Assembly (NCBI RefSeq): GCF_016458825.1
Contig: NZ_CP066744.1
Span: 129,001-193,000, forward strand
Source: Miniphocaeibacter halophilus
GTDB taxonomy: Bacteria; Bacillota; Clostridia; Tissierellales; Peptoniphilaceae
Direction of reading: 5' to 3'
DNA: 64,000 bases
Shown: positions 19,666 to 28,805 of the stretch, in pieces
Numbering within the stretch: position 1 is the stretch's first letter
Layout of the letters: each line of letters opens with the position of its first letter
The notes under the pieces: model-generated
The model's database searches: none
What the model saw: the letters and a program-made list of their open reading frames with translations, nothing else
Told to the model about the DNA's origin: nothing
Translations under genes and position numbers: made by a program

Positions 19666-20910
19666 TTATTCATTATTGTCCATATCTAAAATTTTCCCAT
19701 CTTTGTTTTCACTGGATTTTCCTGAGATAATTTTATTTTCTTCCTTTAAATATTCGTCAGTAGCTACTGGTAAGCCTTTTTTCTTTAATTTATATTCTGA
19801 TACTTCCTTTATTAATTGATATATTACAACAAATATTGGCACACCTATAATCATACCGACAATTCCAAATAAGCTTCCACCTATTATAATTGAAACTAAA
19901 ATCCAAAAAGCAGAAATACCTAATTTATCGCTTTGCACCCTTGGCTTAAGTAAATTTTCTTCAATTTGTTGGGCCACTAAGATAATTACAATAAATATTA
20001 ATGCTTTATTGAAATTCTGTACCGATATCATTAAAAATACTGGTACCGAACCTATCCAAGGACCTATATATGGAATTAAATCCGTAACAGCTATAATAAA
20101 GCCCATTGCAATTGCGCCTTCTACTCCAAGAATACTTAAAGCAACAGCTATCATTATACCTAGCATAGAAACTACTAAAAGCTGTCCTCCAATATACCCC
20201 TTCATAGTAGTATTGATTTTCATAACTATTCTAATTAAATTTTCAGAAATTTTTGTTGGCAAAAATGAATAAGACACCTTTCTAGTCAATGCCCCAAATC
20301 TTTCCTTATCAAATAGTATATAAATAGATGCAATAAAGCCAATAAACCAAGCCACTGTTGTATTTACTACACCGGAAGCCATTGAGCCTAATCTTGGCAG
20401 AATCCCCTTAAAGAAATCCGTAATAAAACCTAAAATTTCATTTGCCCTATCAGTAATAAATTCAACTATTTTAGGGTCAATCTTAAACTTTTCTAGTATT
20501 TCCTCTATTTTATATAAATTTGTAGTTGTCATAAGCTTACTAGCACTATCAATTAAGGTCTTAATTGAATCATATAATTGTGGAATCAATAAGCTAAAAA
20601 ACAGGACTATAAATAATAAAAACAAAACATATGTTAATGTAGTGGAAATAACTCTTTTAGTCTTATCTTTTAATTTTGAAAAAGCCTTTATTTTATTTAA
20701 CTTTTTTTCTATAAAAGATAAGGGTAAATTTAGTAGAAAAGCAAAAACACCACCTATTATGAATGGATAGAAAATCCCAAAGAAAGTTCCTATACTTTCT
20801 TTTACATCATCAATTCTATATAGGACAAAGAAAAATATTATAGAAACAACAGCTACAATTATCCCATAAATCGCTTTGGTTTTATCCTTCTCATTCCAAT
20901 CAACTTTCAT
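19666..20910 (-). CDS. AI-2E family (PerM/YtvI-like) membrane protein
   Basis: A 414-residue polytopic protein with the AI-2E family layout: paired N-terminal helices, a long amphipathic region (residues about 90-165), and four or five C-terminal helices with the conserved DLIPYIGPWIGSVP motif near residue 272. It ends in a charged cytoplasmic tail. Some members export small molecules or act as sodium/proton antiporters; others have no known substrate. No neighbouring gene suggests one. Confidence 0.9.
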   Translation of the reverse strand: MKVDWNEKDKTKAIYGIIVAVVSIIFFFVLYRIDDVKESIGTFFGIFYPFIIGGVFAFLLNLPLSFIEKKLNKIKAFSKLKDKTKRVISTTLTYVLFLLFIVLFFSLLIPQLYDSIKTLIDSASKLMTTTNLYKIEEILEKFKIDPKIVEFITDRANEILGFITDFFKGILPRLGSMASGVVNTTVAWFIGFIASIYILFDKERFGALTRKVSYSFLPTKISENLIRIVMKINTTMKGYIGGQLLVVSMLGIMIAVALSILGVEGAIAMGFIIAVTDLIPYIGPWIGSVPVFLMISVQNFNKALIFIVIILVAQQIEENLLKPRVQSDKLGISAFWILVSIIIGGSLFGIVGMIIGVPIFVVIYQLIKEVSEYKLKKKGLPVATDEYLKEENKIISGKSSENKDGKILDMDNNE

Positions 20911-21006
20911 ATTTCACCTCCATAATATACAAAGTTCCAATACAATTGTAATTTATTTCTAATTAAATAACAATATAATTAAAAAATTGTGGTAATTTCT
21001 TAACTA

Positions 21007-21771
21007 TTAGTTTACATTATATCCTAATCTTTCTGAAATTTTGTTTGCATAATATCTAATATAGTTTGAAATTTCATTTAATTTCTCATCTGTCATCCTA
21101 TTAGCTGGACCGGAAACACTTATGGCTGATTCTACTTTTCCATCTATATTAAAAATAGGTGCTCCTATACATCTTACCCCAATTTCATTTTCTTCATTAT
21201 CTATAGCATATCCTAAATTTCTTATATTTTTAAGTTCCTCTTTAAATTTATTAAAATCTGTAATAGTTGTTGGTGTAAATTTTTTAACATCTGAACTATT
21301 CCAAATTTCTTCAACTTCTTCTTCCGATAAATGTGCAGTAATTGCCTTACCTACTGAAGAACAATACAAAGGAGTTCTTTTACCAATAGTTGAAAACATT
21401 CTAATTGTATTTTTACTTTCAACCTTATCAACATAAACAATGTAATTTCCATCTCTTACCACTAAATGAACTACTTCATCAACCTTATCCATTAATTCTT
21501 CAACATATGGTCTTGCAATTTTAACTAAGTCGATATTTTGAATCTTATTAATTCCTAATTCATATAATTTAAATGTTATGAAATATTTTCCTGTTATTTC
21601 ATCCTGTTCTACAAATCCTTTGTAAATTAAAGAATGTAAAAGTCTATGTACAGTACTTTTATGTAGACTAGTCCGTTCACTTAACTCTTTAATTCCTATT
21701 CCATTTTCATTTTTTGCTACTATTTCCAATATATTTAAGGCCCTATCTAAAGATTGAACTATTTCTGCCAT
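21007..21771 (-). CDS. IclR-family regulator (KdgR-like)
   Basis: A 254-residue IclR protein: N-terminal helix-turn-helix (GIGIKELSERTSLHKSTVHRL, residues about 22-42) and a C-terminal effector domain (VDKVESKNTIRMFSTIGKRTP; YCSSVGKAITAHL). It is divergent from eda-kdgK and only 118 bases from the eda start, so it most likely controls those genes in response to 2-keto-3-deoxygluconate, as KdgR-type proteins do. The symmetric promoter/operator at 21799-21838 is the likely target. Confidence 0.9.
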   Translation of the reverse strand: MAEIVQSLDRALNILEIVAKNENGIGIKELSERTSLHKSTVHRLLHSLIYKGFVEQDEITGKYFITFKLYELGINKIQNIDLVKIARPYVEELMDKVDEVVHLVVRDGNYIVYVDKVESKNTIRMFSTIGKRTPLYCSSVGKAITAHLSEEEVEEIWNSSDVKKFTPTTITDFNKFKEELKNIRNLGYAIDNEENEIGVRCIGAPIFNIDGKVESAISVSGPANRMTDEKLNEISNYIRYYANKISERLGYNVN

Positions 21772-21798
21772 GATTTTACACTACCCTTTCAAATTTAT

Positions 21799-21838
21799 TT
21801 GCAATTCTATTATAAACCAACTATAATAGAATTAACAA
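21799..21838. promoter_or_regulatory. Divergent, mirror-symmetric promoter/operator between iclR and eda
   Basis: A perfect 12-bp inverted repeat, AATTCTATTATA (21803-21814) and TATAATAGAATT (21822-21833), flanks a 7-base spacer. The right arm contributes the -10 box TATAAT of the rightward promoter (-35 TTGCAA at 21799-21804, 17-base spacer). The left arm contributes TATAAT for the leftward promoter (-35 TTGTTA at 21838-21833, 18-base spacer). One bound IclR dimer or tetramer could cover both -10 boxes. The sequence is seen; binding by the neighbouring regulator is inferred. Confidence 0.7.
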
Positions 21839-21889
21839 GTTTCATATTGTAGTATATAGTTTTGTATGGTGAAACGCAAGGAGGGTATC

Positions 21890-22522
21890 ATGAGAAAATT
21901 TGAAGTTATTCAAAGAATTGAAAAAGTTGGTGTTGTAGCAGTTATTAGAGCTACATCTACAGAAGAAGCTAAGAGAATCTCTTTAGCATGTATGGCAGGT
22001 GGTATTGATGCAATCGAAATTACATATACAGTACCTGGTGCTACTAAGGTTATTGAAGAATTAACAAATGAATTTGGAGATGATCTATTAGTTGGTGCAG
22101 GAACAGTACTGGACAGTGAAACTGCAAGAACTGCAATTTTAGCTGGAGCTAAATATATTGTAAGTCCTGCTTTTGATTTAGAAAGTGCAAAATTATGTAA
22201 CAGATATCAAATTCCTTATATGCCTGGTTGTATGACTTTAACAGAAATGATTAAAGCTATGGAAGCGGGTGCAGATGTTATTAAAGTATTCCCTGGTTCT
22301 GCATTTGGTCCAGATTTTGTTAAGGCGGTTAAAGGTCCATTGCCTCAAGCAGTATTAATGCCAACTGGTGGAGTTAGTATTGATAATGTTGACAAATGGA
22401 TTAAAAATGGATGTATAGCCGTTGGTGTTGGTGGAAACCTTACTAAAGGCACAAGTGATGAAATGACAAATTCCGCTAAAGAATTTGTTGGCAAAGTTAA
22501 AGAAGCAAGAGAAGCTAAATAA
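21890..22522 (+). CDS. eda: 2-keto-3-deoxy-6-phosphogluconate aldolase
   Basis: Cleaves KDPG to pyruvate and glyceraldehyde-3-phosphate. It shows the KDPG/KHG aldolase pattern: GGIDAIEITYTVPGA with the catalytic glutamate, GAGTVLD, and the Schiff-base lysine in ADVIKVFPGSAFGP. An upstream in-frame ATG exists at 21866, but AAGGAGGG (21878-21885) sits immediately before the ATG at 21890, so the shorter 210-residue form is preferred. First gene of eda-kdgK, completing the pathway begun by UxuA. Confidence 0.95.
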   Translation: MRKFEVIQRIEKVGVVAVIRATSTEEAKRISLACMAGGIDAIEITYTVPGATKVIEELTNEFGDDLLVGAGTVLDSETARTAILAGAKYIVSPAFDLESAKLCNRYQIPYMPGCMTLTEMIKAMEAGADVIKVFPGSAFGPDFVKAVKGPLPQAVLMPTGGVSIDNVDKWIKNGCIAVGVGGNLTKGTSDEMTNSAKEFVGKVKEAREAK

Positions 22523-22538
22523 CAAGGAGGATTTAATT

Positions 22539-23561
22539 ATGGCAAAAGTTGTTACCTTAGGAGAAATAATGTTAAGATTATCCACACCTGGATACAGAAG
22601 ATTTGTTCAATCAGATTCTTTTGATGTAAACTACGGTGGTGGAGAAGCAAATGTAGCTGTTTCATTAGCTAACTATGGACATGAAGCTTATTTTGTTAGT
22701 AAATTACCAAATAATCCAATTGGTCAATCTGCAGTAAACAGCCTAAGAAAATATGGTGTACATACAGACTATATAACTAGAGGCGGAGACAGAGTAGGTA
22801 TTTACTATTTAGAAACCGGTGCTTCAATGAGACCATCAAAAGTAGTATACGATAGAGCTCATTCTTCCATTAGTGAAGCAACTATAAAAGATTTTGACTT
22901 TGATAAAATATTTAAAGATGCAAAATGGTTCCATTTTTCAGGCATAACTCCAGCATTAAGTAAAGAAGCAGCTGATTTAACAGAAGCGGCTTGTAAGGCA
23001 GCAAAAGCTAATGGAGTTACTGTTTCCGTAGATTTAAACTATAGAAAAAATTTATGGACTCCAGAAGAAGCTCAAAAAGTTATGACAAATTTAATGCAAT
23101 ATGTTGATGTTTGTATTGGTAATGAAGAAGATGCTCATTTAACTTTAGGATTTAAACCTGGCGATACAGATGTAACTACAGGAGAATTGGAATTAGAAGG
23201 ATATAAAAACATATTTAAACAAATGATAGAAAAATTCAACTTTAAATATGTTATAAGCTCATTAAGAGAATCCTACTCTGCATCTGACAATGGTTGGTCT
23301 GCATGTGCATATGACGGAAATGAATTCTATGTTTCAAGAAAATATGAAGTTAGAATTGTAGATAGAGTTGGTGGTGGAGATTCCTTTGCTTCAGGAACTA
23401 TTCACGGCTTACTTGAAGGAAAGAACTTTAAAGATGCCTTAGAATTTGGTGTTGCTGCTTCAGCATTAAAACATACAATTAATGGTGACTTTAACCTAGT
23501 AACTATAGAAGAAGTTGAAAACCTAGTTGGTGGAGATGCTTCTGGAAGAGTTCAAAGATAA
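22539..23561 (+). CDS. kdgK: 2-keto-3-deoxygluconate kinase (PfkB family)
   Basis: Phosphorylates 2-keto-3-deoxygluconate. PfkB signatures are present: GGGEANVAVSLANYG near residue 35 and RVGGGDSFASGTIHG near 285, with the catalytic aspartate in the latter. The frame can be extended upstream into eda, but the AAGGAGGA site at about 22524 fixes the start at ATG 22539 (340 residues). It lies 16 bases after eda. Length is typical of KdgK rather than fructokinase. Confidence 0.94.
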   Translation: MAKVVTLGEIMLRLSTPGYRRFVQSDSFDVNYGGGEANVAVSLANYGHEAYFVSKLPNNPIGQSAVNSLRKYGVHTDYITRGGDRVGIYYLETGASMRPSKVVYDRAHSSISEATIKDFDFDKIFKDAKWFHFSGITPALSKEAADLTEAACKAAKANGVTVSVDLNYRKNLWTPEEAQKVMTNLMQYVDVCIGNEEDAHLTLGFKPGDTDVTTGELELEGYKNIFKQMIEKFNFKYVISSLRESYSASDNGWSACAYDGNEFYVSRKYEVRIVDRVGGGDSFASGTIHGLLEGKNFKDALEFGVAASALKHTINGDFNLVTIEEVENLVGGDASGRVQR

Positions 23562-23598
23562 ACAAGATAATTTCGATCTATTCTTAAATAATAATTAA

Positions 23599-23642
23599 CA
23601 ATAAGAAAACGCCTATTTTAACTAATAGGCGTTTTCTTATTG
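23599..23642. terminator. Bidirectional terminator between kdgK and the malic-enzyme gene
   Basis: A perfect 19-bp stem (CAATAAGAAAACGCCTATT and its complement) with loop TTAACT separates the convergent genes. The A-rich and T-rich flanks allow it to act in both directions. Confidence 0.93.
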
Positions 23643-23649
23643 TCCTTCT

Positions 23650-24828
23650 TTACTCTCTAGTAATTCCTAATTCTTTTGCTTTCTTTTCAACTTCATCTGC
23701 AACAATATCTGCAACTCTATCATCAAATGCTGAAGGAATAATATACTCTTCATTTAATTCATCCTTAGAAACAAGTTTTGCTATACCTACAGCTGCTGCC
23801 ATTTTCATTTCCTCTGTAATTTTTTTTGCCTTAGCTCTTAAAGCTCCCTTAAATAAACCTGGAAAAGCTAAAACATTGTTAATTTGATTAGGAAAATCCG
23901 ATCTACCAGTACCAACAACTCTTGCTCCAGCCTCAACTGCATCCTCATAACCTATTTCCGGTTCCGGATTTGCCATAGCAAATACTATAGAATCCTTTTT
24001 CATAGATGAAACCATTTCTTTATTTAAAACCTTTGGTCCACTTACACCAATAAATAAATCCGCTTTTTTCATAGCTTCTTCAAGTGTTATGTCTTCCTCA
24101 TTTAAATTAGTAATCTCTGCAATTTCTTTTTTTACAAAATTATATTCCTGTGAATGTTTTTTATTTAATACACCTGATCTATTAAAGGCATATATGTTTT
24201 TTACACCTAATTGTTCTATCATCTTTATAATTGAAAAACCTGCAGCCCCTGTTCCTGAAACTACAGCTGTAATATCTTCCGCTCTTTTGTTTACTATTTT
24301 CAAAGCATTAATAAGTGCAGCTGTAACAACAATAGCAGTTCCATGTTGGTCATCATGAAAAACCGGAATATCCAATTCCTCAATTAAGGTTCTTTCGATT
24401 TGCACACATCTAGGAGAGGAAATATCTTCAAGGTTAATTCCACCATATGTTGGTGCAACGGCCTTTACTATATTAATTATTTCCTTAGGGTCTTTCGTAT
24501 CTAGTACAAGGGGAACAGCATTAACCTGTCCAAATTTTTTAAATAGAACACACTTGCCTTCCATTACCGGAAGTGACGCTTCCGGACCTATATCTCCTAA
24601 GCCAAGTACAGCAGTACCGTCAGAAATTACTGCAACAGTATTTCCCTTCCAAGTATATTTATAGGCATTATCTTTATTTTCTGCAATTTTCCTACAAGGC
24701 TCAGCTACTCCTGGAGTATATGCAATAGCTAAATCATCCTTATCTTCTAACTTAGCCTTTAATTCTATAGATAACTTTCCCTTCCATTCCTCATGTTTTT
24801 TTAATGCTAATTCGTAAATATTTGACAT
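23650..24828 (-). CDS. Malic-enzyme-family protein, likely CitM-type oxaloacetate decarboxylase
   Basis: A 392-residue member of the short bacterial malic enzymes. It has the tyrosine motif YTPGVAEPCR near residue 36, EDISSPRCVQIERTL with the metal ligands, FHDDQHGTA, and the nucleotide site SGTGAAGFS near 190. In lactic acid bacteria a close relative, CitM, inside citrate operons decarboxylates oxaloacetate to pyruvate. Here it is the last gene of the citrate operon and no oadABG genes are seen, so the same role is likely. NAD-dependent malate oxidation remains possible. Confidence 0.88.
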   Translation of the reverse strand: MSNIYELALKKHEEWKGKLSIELKAKLEDKDDLAIAYTPGVAEPCRKIAENKDNAYKYTWKGNTVAVISDGTAVLGLGDIGPEASLPVMEGKCVLFKKFGQVNAVPLVLDTKDPKEIINIVKAVAPTYGGINLEDISSPRCVQIERTLIEELDIPVFHDDQHGTAIVVTAALINALKIVNKRAEDITAVVSGTGAAGFSIIKMIEQLGVKNIYAFNRSGVLNKKHSQEYNFVKKEIAEITNLNEEDITLEEAMKKADLFIGVSGPKVLNKEMVSSMKKDSIVFAMANPEPEIGYEDAVEAGARVVGTGRSDFPNQINNVLAFPGLFKGALRAKAKKITEEMKMAAAVGIAKLVSKDELNEEYIIPSAFDDRVADIVADEVEKKAKELGITRE

Positions 24829-24837
24829 AAAAACCTC

Positions 24838-26139
24838 CTATCCAAAAAATATAGGTACTAAAATAGATGCTAGAAATATGATAAATGCCCCACCAAGTCT
24901 TGAAGATATTTGAGCAAATGGCATTAATTCCATTCTTTTTGATGCTGTTAATACTGCAACATCTCCTGTTCCTCCCATATTTGCCATACATAATCCAGCT
25001 GTAATCGCTGCTTCTATTGGATAGAAACCTACTAATCTACCTATAAATCCTGAACCTAGTATTGCACCTATTATTACTAATAATACAAGTACAAAATATT
25101 GTGGCGATAATGCAGCTATAATATCACCAAGATCAGTATATTCAATACCAATTCCAAGTAATAAAGCAGCTGTAAAGTTCTTAGCAACAAATTGATACCA
25201 TCCTGCACATGCCTCTTGGATGTTTTCCGGTATTATATTTGTAGCTTTTGCTATTGCTACAGATACTATCATCCATGCATATGTATGTATATCTATTTTT
25301 ATAGGTCCTATTCCATTTTTTAATATTGTTGCAATTATTGCTCCGAAAGTAAAAAATGCTGTTGCTACTACTATTCCCTTTCCATAATCTACTAATTCCA
25401 TTTTTCTTTCTTCTTTTTTTTCTTCTACTAAGGAGCCATCATCAATTCTCATAAGTTGCCCATTACCTGTTAAAGATGGTTTTATTTTACCAAGTTTATC
25501 TAATAATCCACCTGCTACTATTGCCATAGCATTACCTAAAGCTACGGCAGGAACAAGTTTAGACATTATTTGAGCTGCAGGAATATTTAATGCTGATTCA
25601 AATACTTTAGATATTGGAACTGCTCCTGCTCCCATTCCACCACCCATTATTGGTATTCCTATATAAGCTATTGCCTCTCCTGGTGTGTAACCAGCTATCC
25701 CCGCAAAAATAGCTACAAGTCCTAAAGCAGCAGCCACTCCTCCAATAATACATGGTAAATATCTTATTGCCGCTTTTATAAGTAATTTTCTATTCATCCC
25801 TAAAATTGAACCAGTTATTAAAGCTGCTATATAAAAATCTAAAAATCCACCCGCGTTCATAAAAGTACCTATACTCTCTACATCAGCTTCTGGTAATATT
25901 TTTTTATATACCAAAAAAGATCCCACAAGTATTACGACTATAGGTCCTCCTCCTAAAAAGGTTTTTACGATTGGTGTATTGTTTCCTATTAAATTAAGGA
26001 TTTCACCAAATACCATTAAAAACAAAAACGCTCCTACCATTCCCGATGGTAAAACTCCTAAAGCTATTGCCACTACAATAACAACTGCTATTAATAAAAC
26101 TATCGGCAATTTCATTCCTAAAATTTTAATATCCTTCAT
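24838..26139 (-). CDS. 2-hydroxycarboxylate transporter (CitS/CimH/MaeN family)
   Basis: A 433-residue membrane protein with the two re-entrant-loop signatures of the 2-HCT family: GGGMGAGAVPISKVFE in the middle and GGTGDVAVLTAS near the C-terminus. Family members carry citrate or malate with sodium or protons, sometimes in exchange for lactate or acetate. Its location between citF and the malic-enzyme-family gene supports citrate uptake. The exact ion and exchange partner cannot be read. Confidence 0.92.
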   Translation of the reverse strand: MKDIKILGMKLPIVLLIAVVIVVAIALGVLPSGMVGAFLFLMVFGEILNLIGNNTPIVKTFLGGGPIVVILVGSFLVYKKILPEADVESIGTFMNAGGFLDFYIAALITGSILGMNRKLLIKAAIRYLPCIIGGVAAALGLVAIFAGIAGYTPGEAIAYIGIPIMGGGMGAGAVPISKVFESALNIPAAQIMSKLVPAVALGNAMAIVAGGLLDKLGKIKPSLTGNGQLMRIDDGSLVEEKKEERKMELVDYGKGIVVATAFFTFGAIIATILKNGIGPIKIDIHTYAWMIVSVAIAKATNIIPENIQEACAGWYQFVAKNFTAALLLGIGIEYTDLGDIIAALSPQYFVLVLLVIIGAILGSGFIGRLVGFYPIEAAITAGLCMANMGGTGDVAVLTASKRMELMPFAQISSRLGGAFIIFLASILVPIFFG

Positions 26140-26191
26140 AATTTCTTCCTTTCTTTTTATAAATTTTTATTTAAACACCTAAGTGTTAAAA

Positions 26192-27685
26192 TCATACTTT
26201 ATAAATTAAATCTAAAATTGTTCCATCCCTATACTTGCTTATTGCCACGACTTCATCACTGATCTTTCTTTTTTTAGGTTTTCCTGTTAAATTAATAGCT
26301 CTTCTATAAAGTTCTTCAATATTCACAATATCTAGGCTTTTTATTTTGGAAAGATTTTCTATAAGATCTGTTCTTTTTGGATTAATTGCTATACCTCTAT
26401 CTGTAACAATTATATCTATTGTTTCTCCTGGCGTAGAGATCGTTCTTACTCTATCTACGATAACAGACCTTCTAGAATTTACCAACTTACTTACAATAAT
26501 TGAAACCTTTGCACCTGCCGCTGTATCAGCATGTCCCCCAGAACCACCAATAATGACACCATCTGAACCAGTTGTTACATTAACATTAAAATTCAAGTCC
26601 ACTTCAGAAGCACCTAATATTACAAAATCCAATTTGTTTGCGATATTATTCTTGTTATTTATATTTGCATATTCATTGGCTGTCATTTTAATATGATTTT
26701 TATTTTTAACGATAGATTCAGTCGCACCAACAGTAAAGCATTGTACATCATAAAGTTTTTTAAAATATCCCTCTTCTAACATTTCTACTAAATAATCAGT
26801 TATTCCTCCTGAAGCAAATCCACCCTTAACTCCAGTTCTTTTCATGATTTCTTTTAATTCTTTTGCTACAGCTAAAGAAACTCCTCCAGCACCTGTTTGA
26901 AAATTAAATCCTTCTTTATAATATCCTGAATTTTCAATTACTTTAGCACATTTCTGAGCAATTTTTATACCAACTGGGTCTTTAGTAATTTGTGTTGTCC
27001 CACTGACAATTCCTTTAGGATCACCTATTTTATCTACTTTTAAAACATAATCGACATTATAAAACTCTATTTCTTTTTGATTAATTTCACTTACAATATT
27101 ATCAGTAATTAAAACTACTTTTTTAGCCATTATTGAATCTGCTATAGCATAGCCTAAAACCCCACAATTTGAAGGTCCTTGTGAACCAGTTCCATTTCCA
27201 TCCTTGTCTACTGATGGCGTCGCAATAAAAGCAATATCAATAGGTAATTCATTTTCCATTATTTCTCTCGGCCTACCACCATGAGTAGTTATTACTACTG
27301 GCTGTTTACATTTTCCTTTGCTTACAGCTTCTGCTACTGGACCTGAAAAATAATCACCGTGTAAAGTCTTTACAGTTCCATCTTCCATCATTTTTATTAT
27401 GGTTTCATGACAAGGGAAAAATGAAGAAGATGCTATTGTTATATCTTTGATTTTTAAACTATGTATATACTCCATAATCATATTTAGAACATAATCACCA
27501 TTTCTTAAATGATGATGAAAACTGAAAGTCATTCCATCTTTTAAATTTAACAAATTTTTAAATTGGGAGATACTCTCTAAAAATACCGGTTTTTTATTGT
27601 TCTTTTTAAATTTATAGTCTTTGTACTTTACGTTTTTAAAAGCACCAGTAAATTCTTTCCCATATTCTTTTATTTCTTTACTCAT
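26192..27685 (-). CDS. citF: Citrate lyase alpha subunit (citrate:ACP transferase)
   Basis: Transfers the acyl-carrier thiol from acetate to citrate. It is 497 residues with CitF signatures such as SFHHHLRNGDYVLN, ITTHGGRPREIMENEL, SQGPSNCGVLGYAIADS, and a GGSGGHADTAAGAKV loop. The frame also has an ATG five codons upstream (27700), but the GGAG site lies within that extension, so ATG 27685 is preferred. That ATG overlaps the citE stop as TAATG, showing coupling. Confidence 0.96.
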   Translation of the reverse strand: MSKEIKEYGKEFTGAFKNVKYKDYKFKKNNKKPVFLESISQFKNLLNLKDGMTFSFHHHLRNGDYVLNMIMEYIHSLKIKDITIASSSFFPCHETIIKMMEDGTVKTLHGDYFSGPVAEAVSKGKCKQPVVITTHGGRPREIMENELPIDIAFIATPSVDKDGNGTGSQGPSNCGVLGYAIADSIMAKKVVLITDNIVSEINQKEIEFYNVDYVLKVDKIGDPKGIVSGTTQITKDPVGIKIAQKCAKVIENSGYYKEGFNFQTGAGGVSLAVAKELKEIMKRTGVKGGFASGGITDYLVEMLEEGYFKKLYDVQCFTVGATESIVKNKNHIKMTANEYANINNKNNIANKLDFVILGASEVDLNFNVNVTTGSDGVIIGGSGGHADTAAGAKVSIIVSKLVNSRRSVIVDRVRTISTPGETIDIIVTDRGIAINPKRTDLIENLSKIKSLDIVNIEELYRRAINLTGKPKKRKISDEVVAISKYRDGTILDLIYKV

Positions 27686-28545
27686 TATAATAAGCTCCAT
27701 TTTTTTGCAGAATCAATAATCATTTCTGCCCTTCTCACTACTGGTAAATCAACCATTTTACCATTAAAACTGAATACACCAATTCCCTTTTCTTTTGCAT
27801 TTTTATCTGCTTCAACTATAGCTTTTGCATATTCAATTTCTTCAAGACTTGGACTAAATATTTCATTGATTAAATCAATATGTTTAGGATTAATTGACAA
27901 CTTTCCTGAAAATCCTACTGCCTTTGCAAACTCTGTATCTACTTTAAGTCCATCTAAATCATCAACATCTGTAAATGGAGTATCTACACATTCTAGATTA
28001 TAGGCTTTTGCAGTAGTTGCAATTACAAATCTTGCATACTCAATTTCTTTAGAATCTTTAGTCCTCTTTATCCCCATATAACTACAATAATCCTCTGCTC
28101 CTAACAATATACCTTTTATCCTGTTTGAAGATTCAACAATTTCCTTAATGTGAATTAAATCTGAAGGCTTTTCAATTAAAAGATAAAAATATATATTATT
28201 TTCAGTATTAAATTTTGAAATGTTATTAATTTCCTTTTCTATCCATATTATAGATTTTTTATTTGCTTTAGGTATAACTATTCCATAAGGATTCATTGGT
28301 ATTATTTCTTCTAAATCCTTTCTCCAATATGGACTATCTGTTGGATTAATCCTAACAGTAACTTTCGAATTAATAAAAGGCAAAGATTTTAAAGCTTCTC
28401 TAACTAAAATTCTCGCTGAATCTTTTTCATCTAACGATACAGAATCCTCTAAATCCAAAATAACTACATCAGATCCCAGTACATCCGAATTCAATATCAT
28501 TGAAGGGTTATTTCCAGGCATAAATAAAAATGTTCTATTACTCAT
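27685..28545 (-). CDS. citE: Citrate lyase beta subunit (citryl-ACP lyase)
   Basis: Splits citryl-ACP into oxaloacetate and acetyl-ACP. A 286-residue HpcH/HpaI-fold protein with FMPGNNPSMI at the N-terminus, VVILDLEDSVSLDEK, and LGAEDYCSYMG carrying the metal-binding acids. It overlaps citD by 4 bases and citF by 1 base. Confidence 0.97.
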   Translation of the reverse strand: MSNRTFLFMPGNNPSMILNSDVLGSDVVILDLEDSVSLDEKDSARILVREALKSLPFINSKVTVRINPTDSPYWRKDLEEIIPMNPYGIVIPKANKKSIIWIEKEINNISKFNTENNIYFYLLIEKPSDLIHIKEIVESSNRIKGILLGAEDYCSYMGIKRTKDSKEIEYARFVIATTAKAYNLECVDTPFTDVDDLDGLKVDTEFAKAVGFSGKLSINPKHIDLINEIFSPSLEEIEYAKAIVEADKNAKEKGIGVFSFNGKMVDLPVVRRAEMIIDSAKKWSLL

Positions 28546-28805
28546 ATTGCTCTCCTTATCGCAGTTTCTACCCGAGCAGATATGGTGAAATTCAAAGCTC
28601 CTTTATCTTCAATCTCTACAATACATGATTCAATATCTAATTCATTTAATTTGTTTACTATAACTTCTTGAATCTCTTCTCCAAATTCTTCCTTTACTAT
28701 ACTTTCTATAATTATCTTATTTTCATTACTGCTATTTTTACTAACTTTTACTAAACAATCATTAGACTGTAAACTTCCACAAGTTCCATTTCTTATTAAT
28801 TTCAC
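28542..28805 (-). CDS. citD: Citrate lyase acyl carrier protein (gamma subunit)
   Basis: An 87-residue carrier of the phosphoribosyl-dephospho-CoA prosthetic group. The modified serine is Ser14 in GSLQSND, matching CitD of enterobacteria. The start is a GTG at 28805, preceded by GGTGAG. It overlaps the end of the citX-citG fusion by 44 bases, which is long and suggests translational coupling. Confidence 0.94.
   Translation of the reverse strand: MKLIRNGTCGSLQSNDCLVKVSKNSSNENKIIIESIVKEEFGEEIQEVIVNKLNELDIESCIVEIEDKGALNFTISARVETAIRRAI

Noticed and set aside
26346-26696. A 116-codon plus-strand ORF opposite citF
   Set aside because: It is antisense to conserved citF sequence; no family match is apparent and no promoter precedes it.
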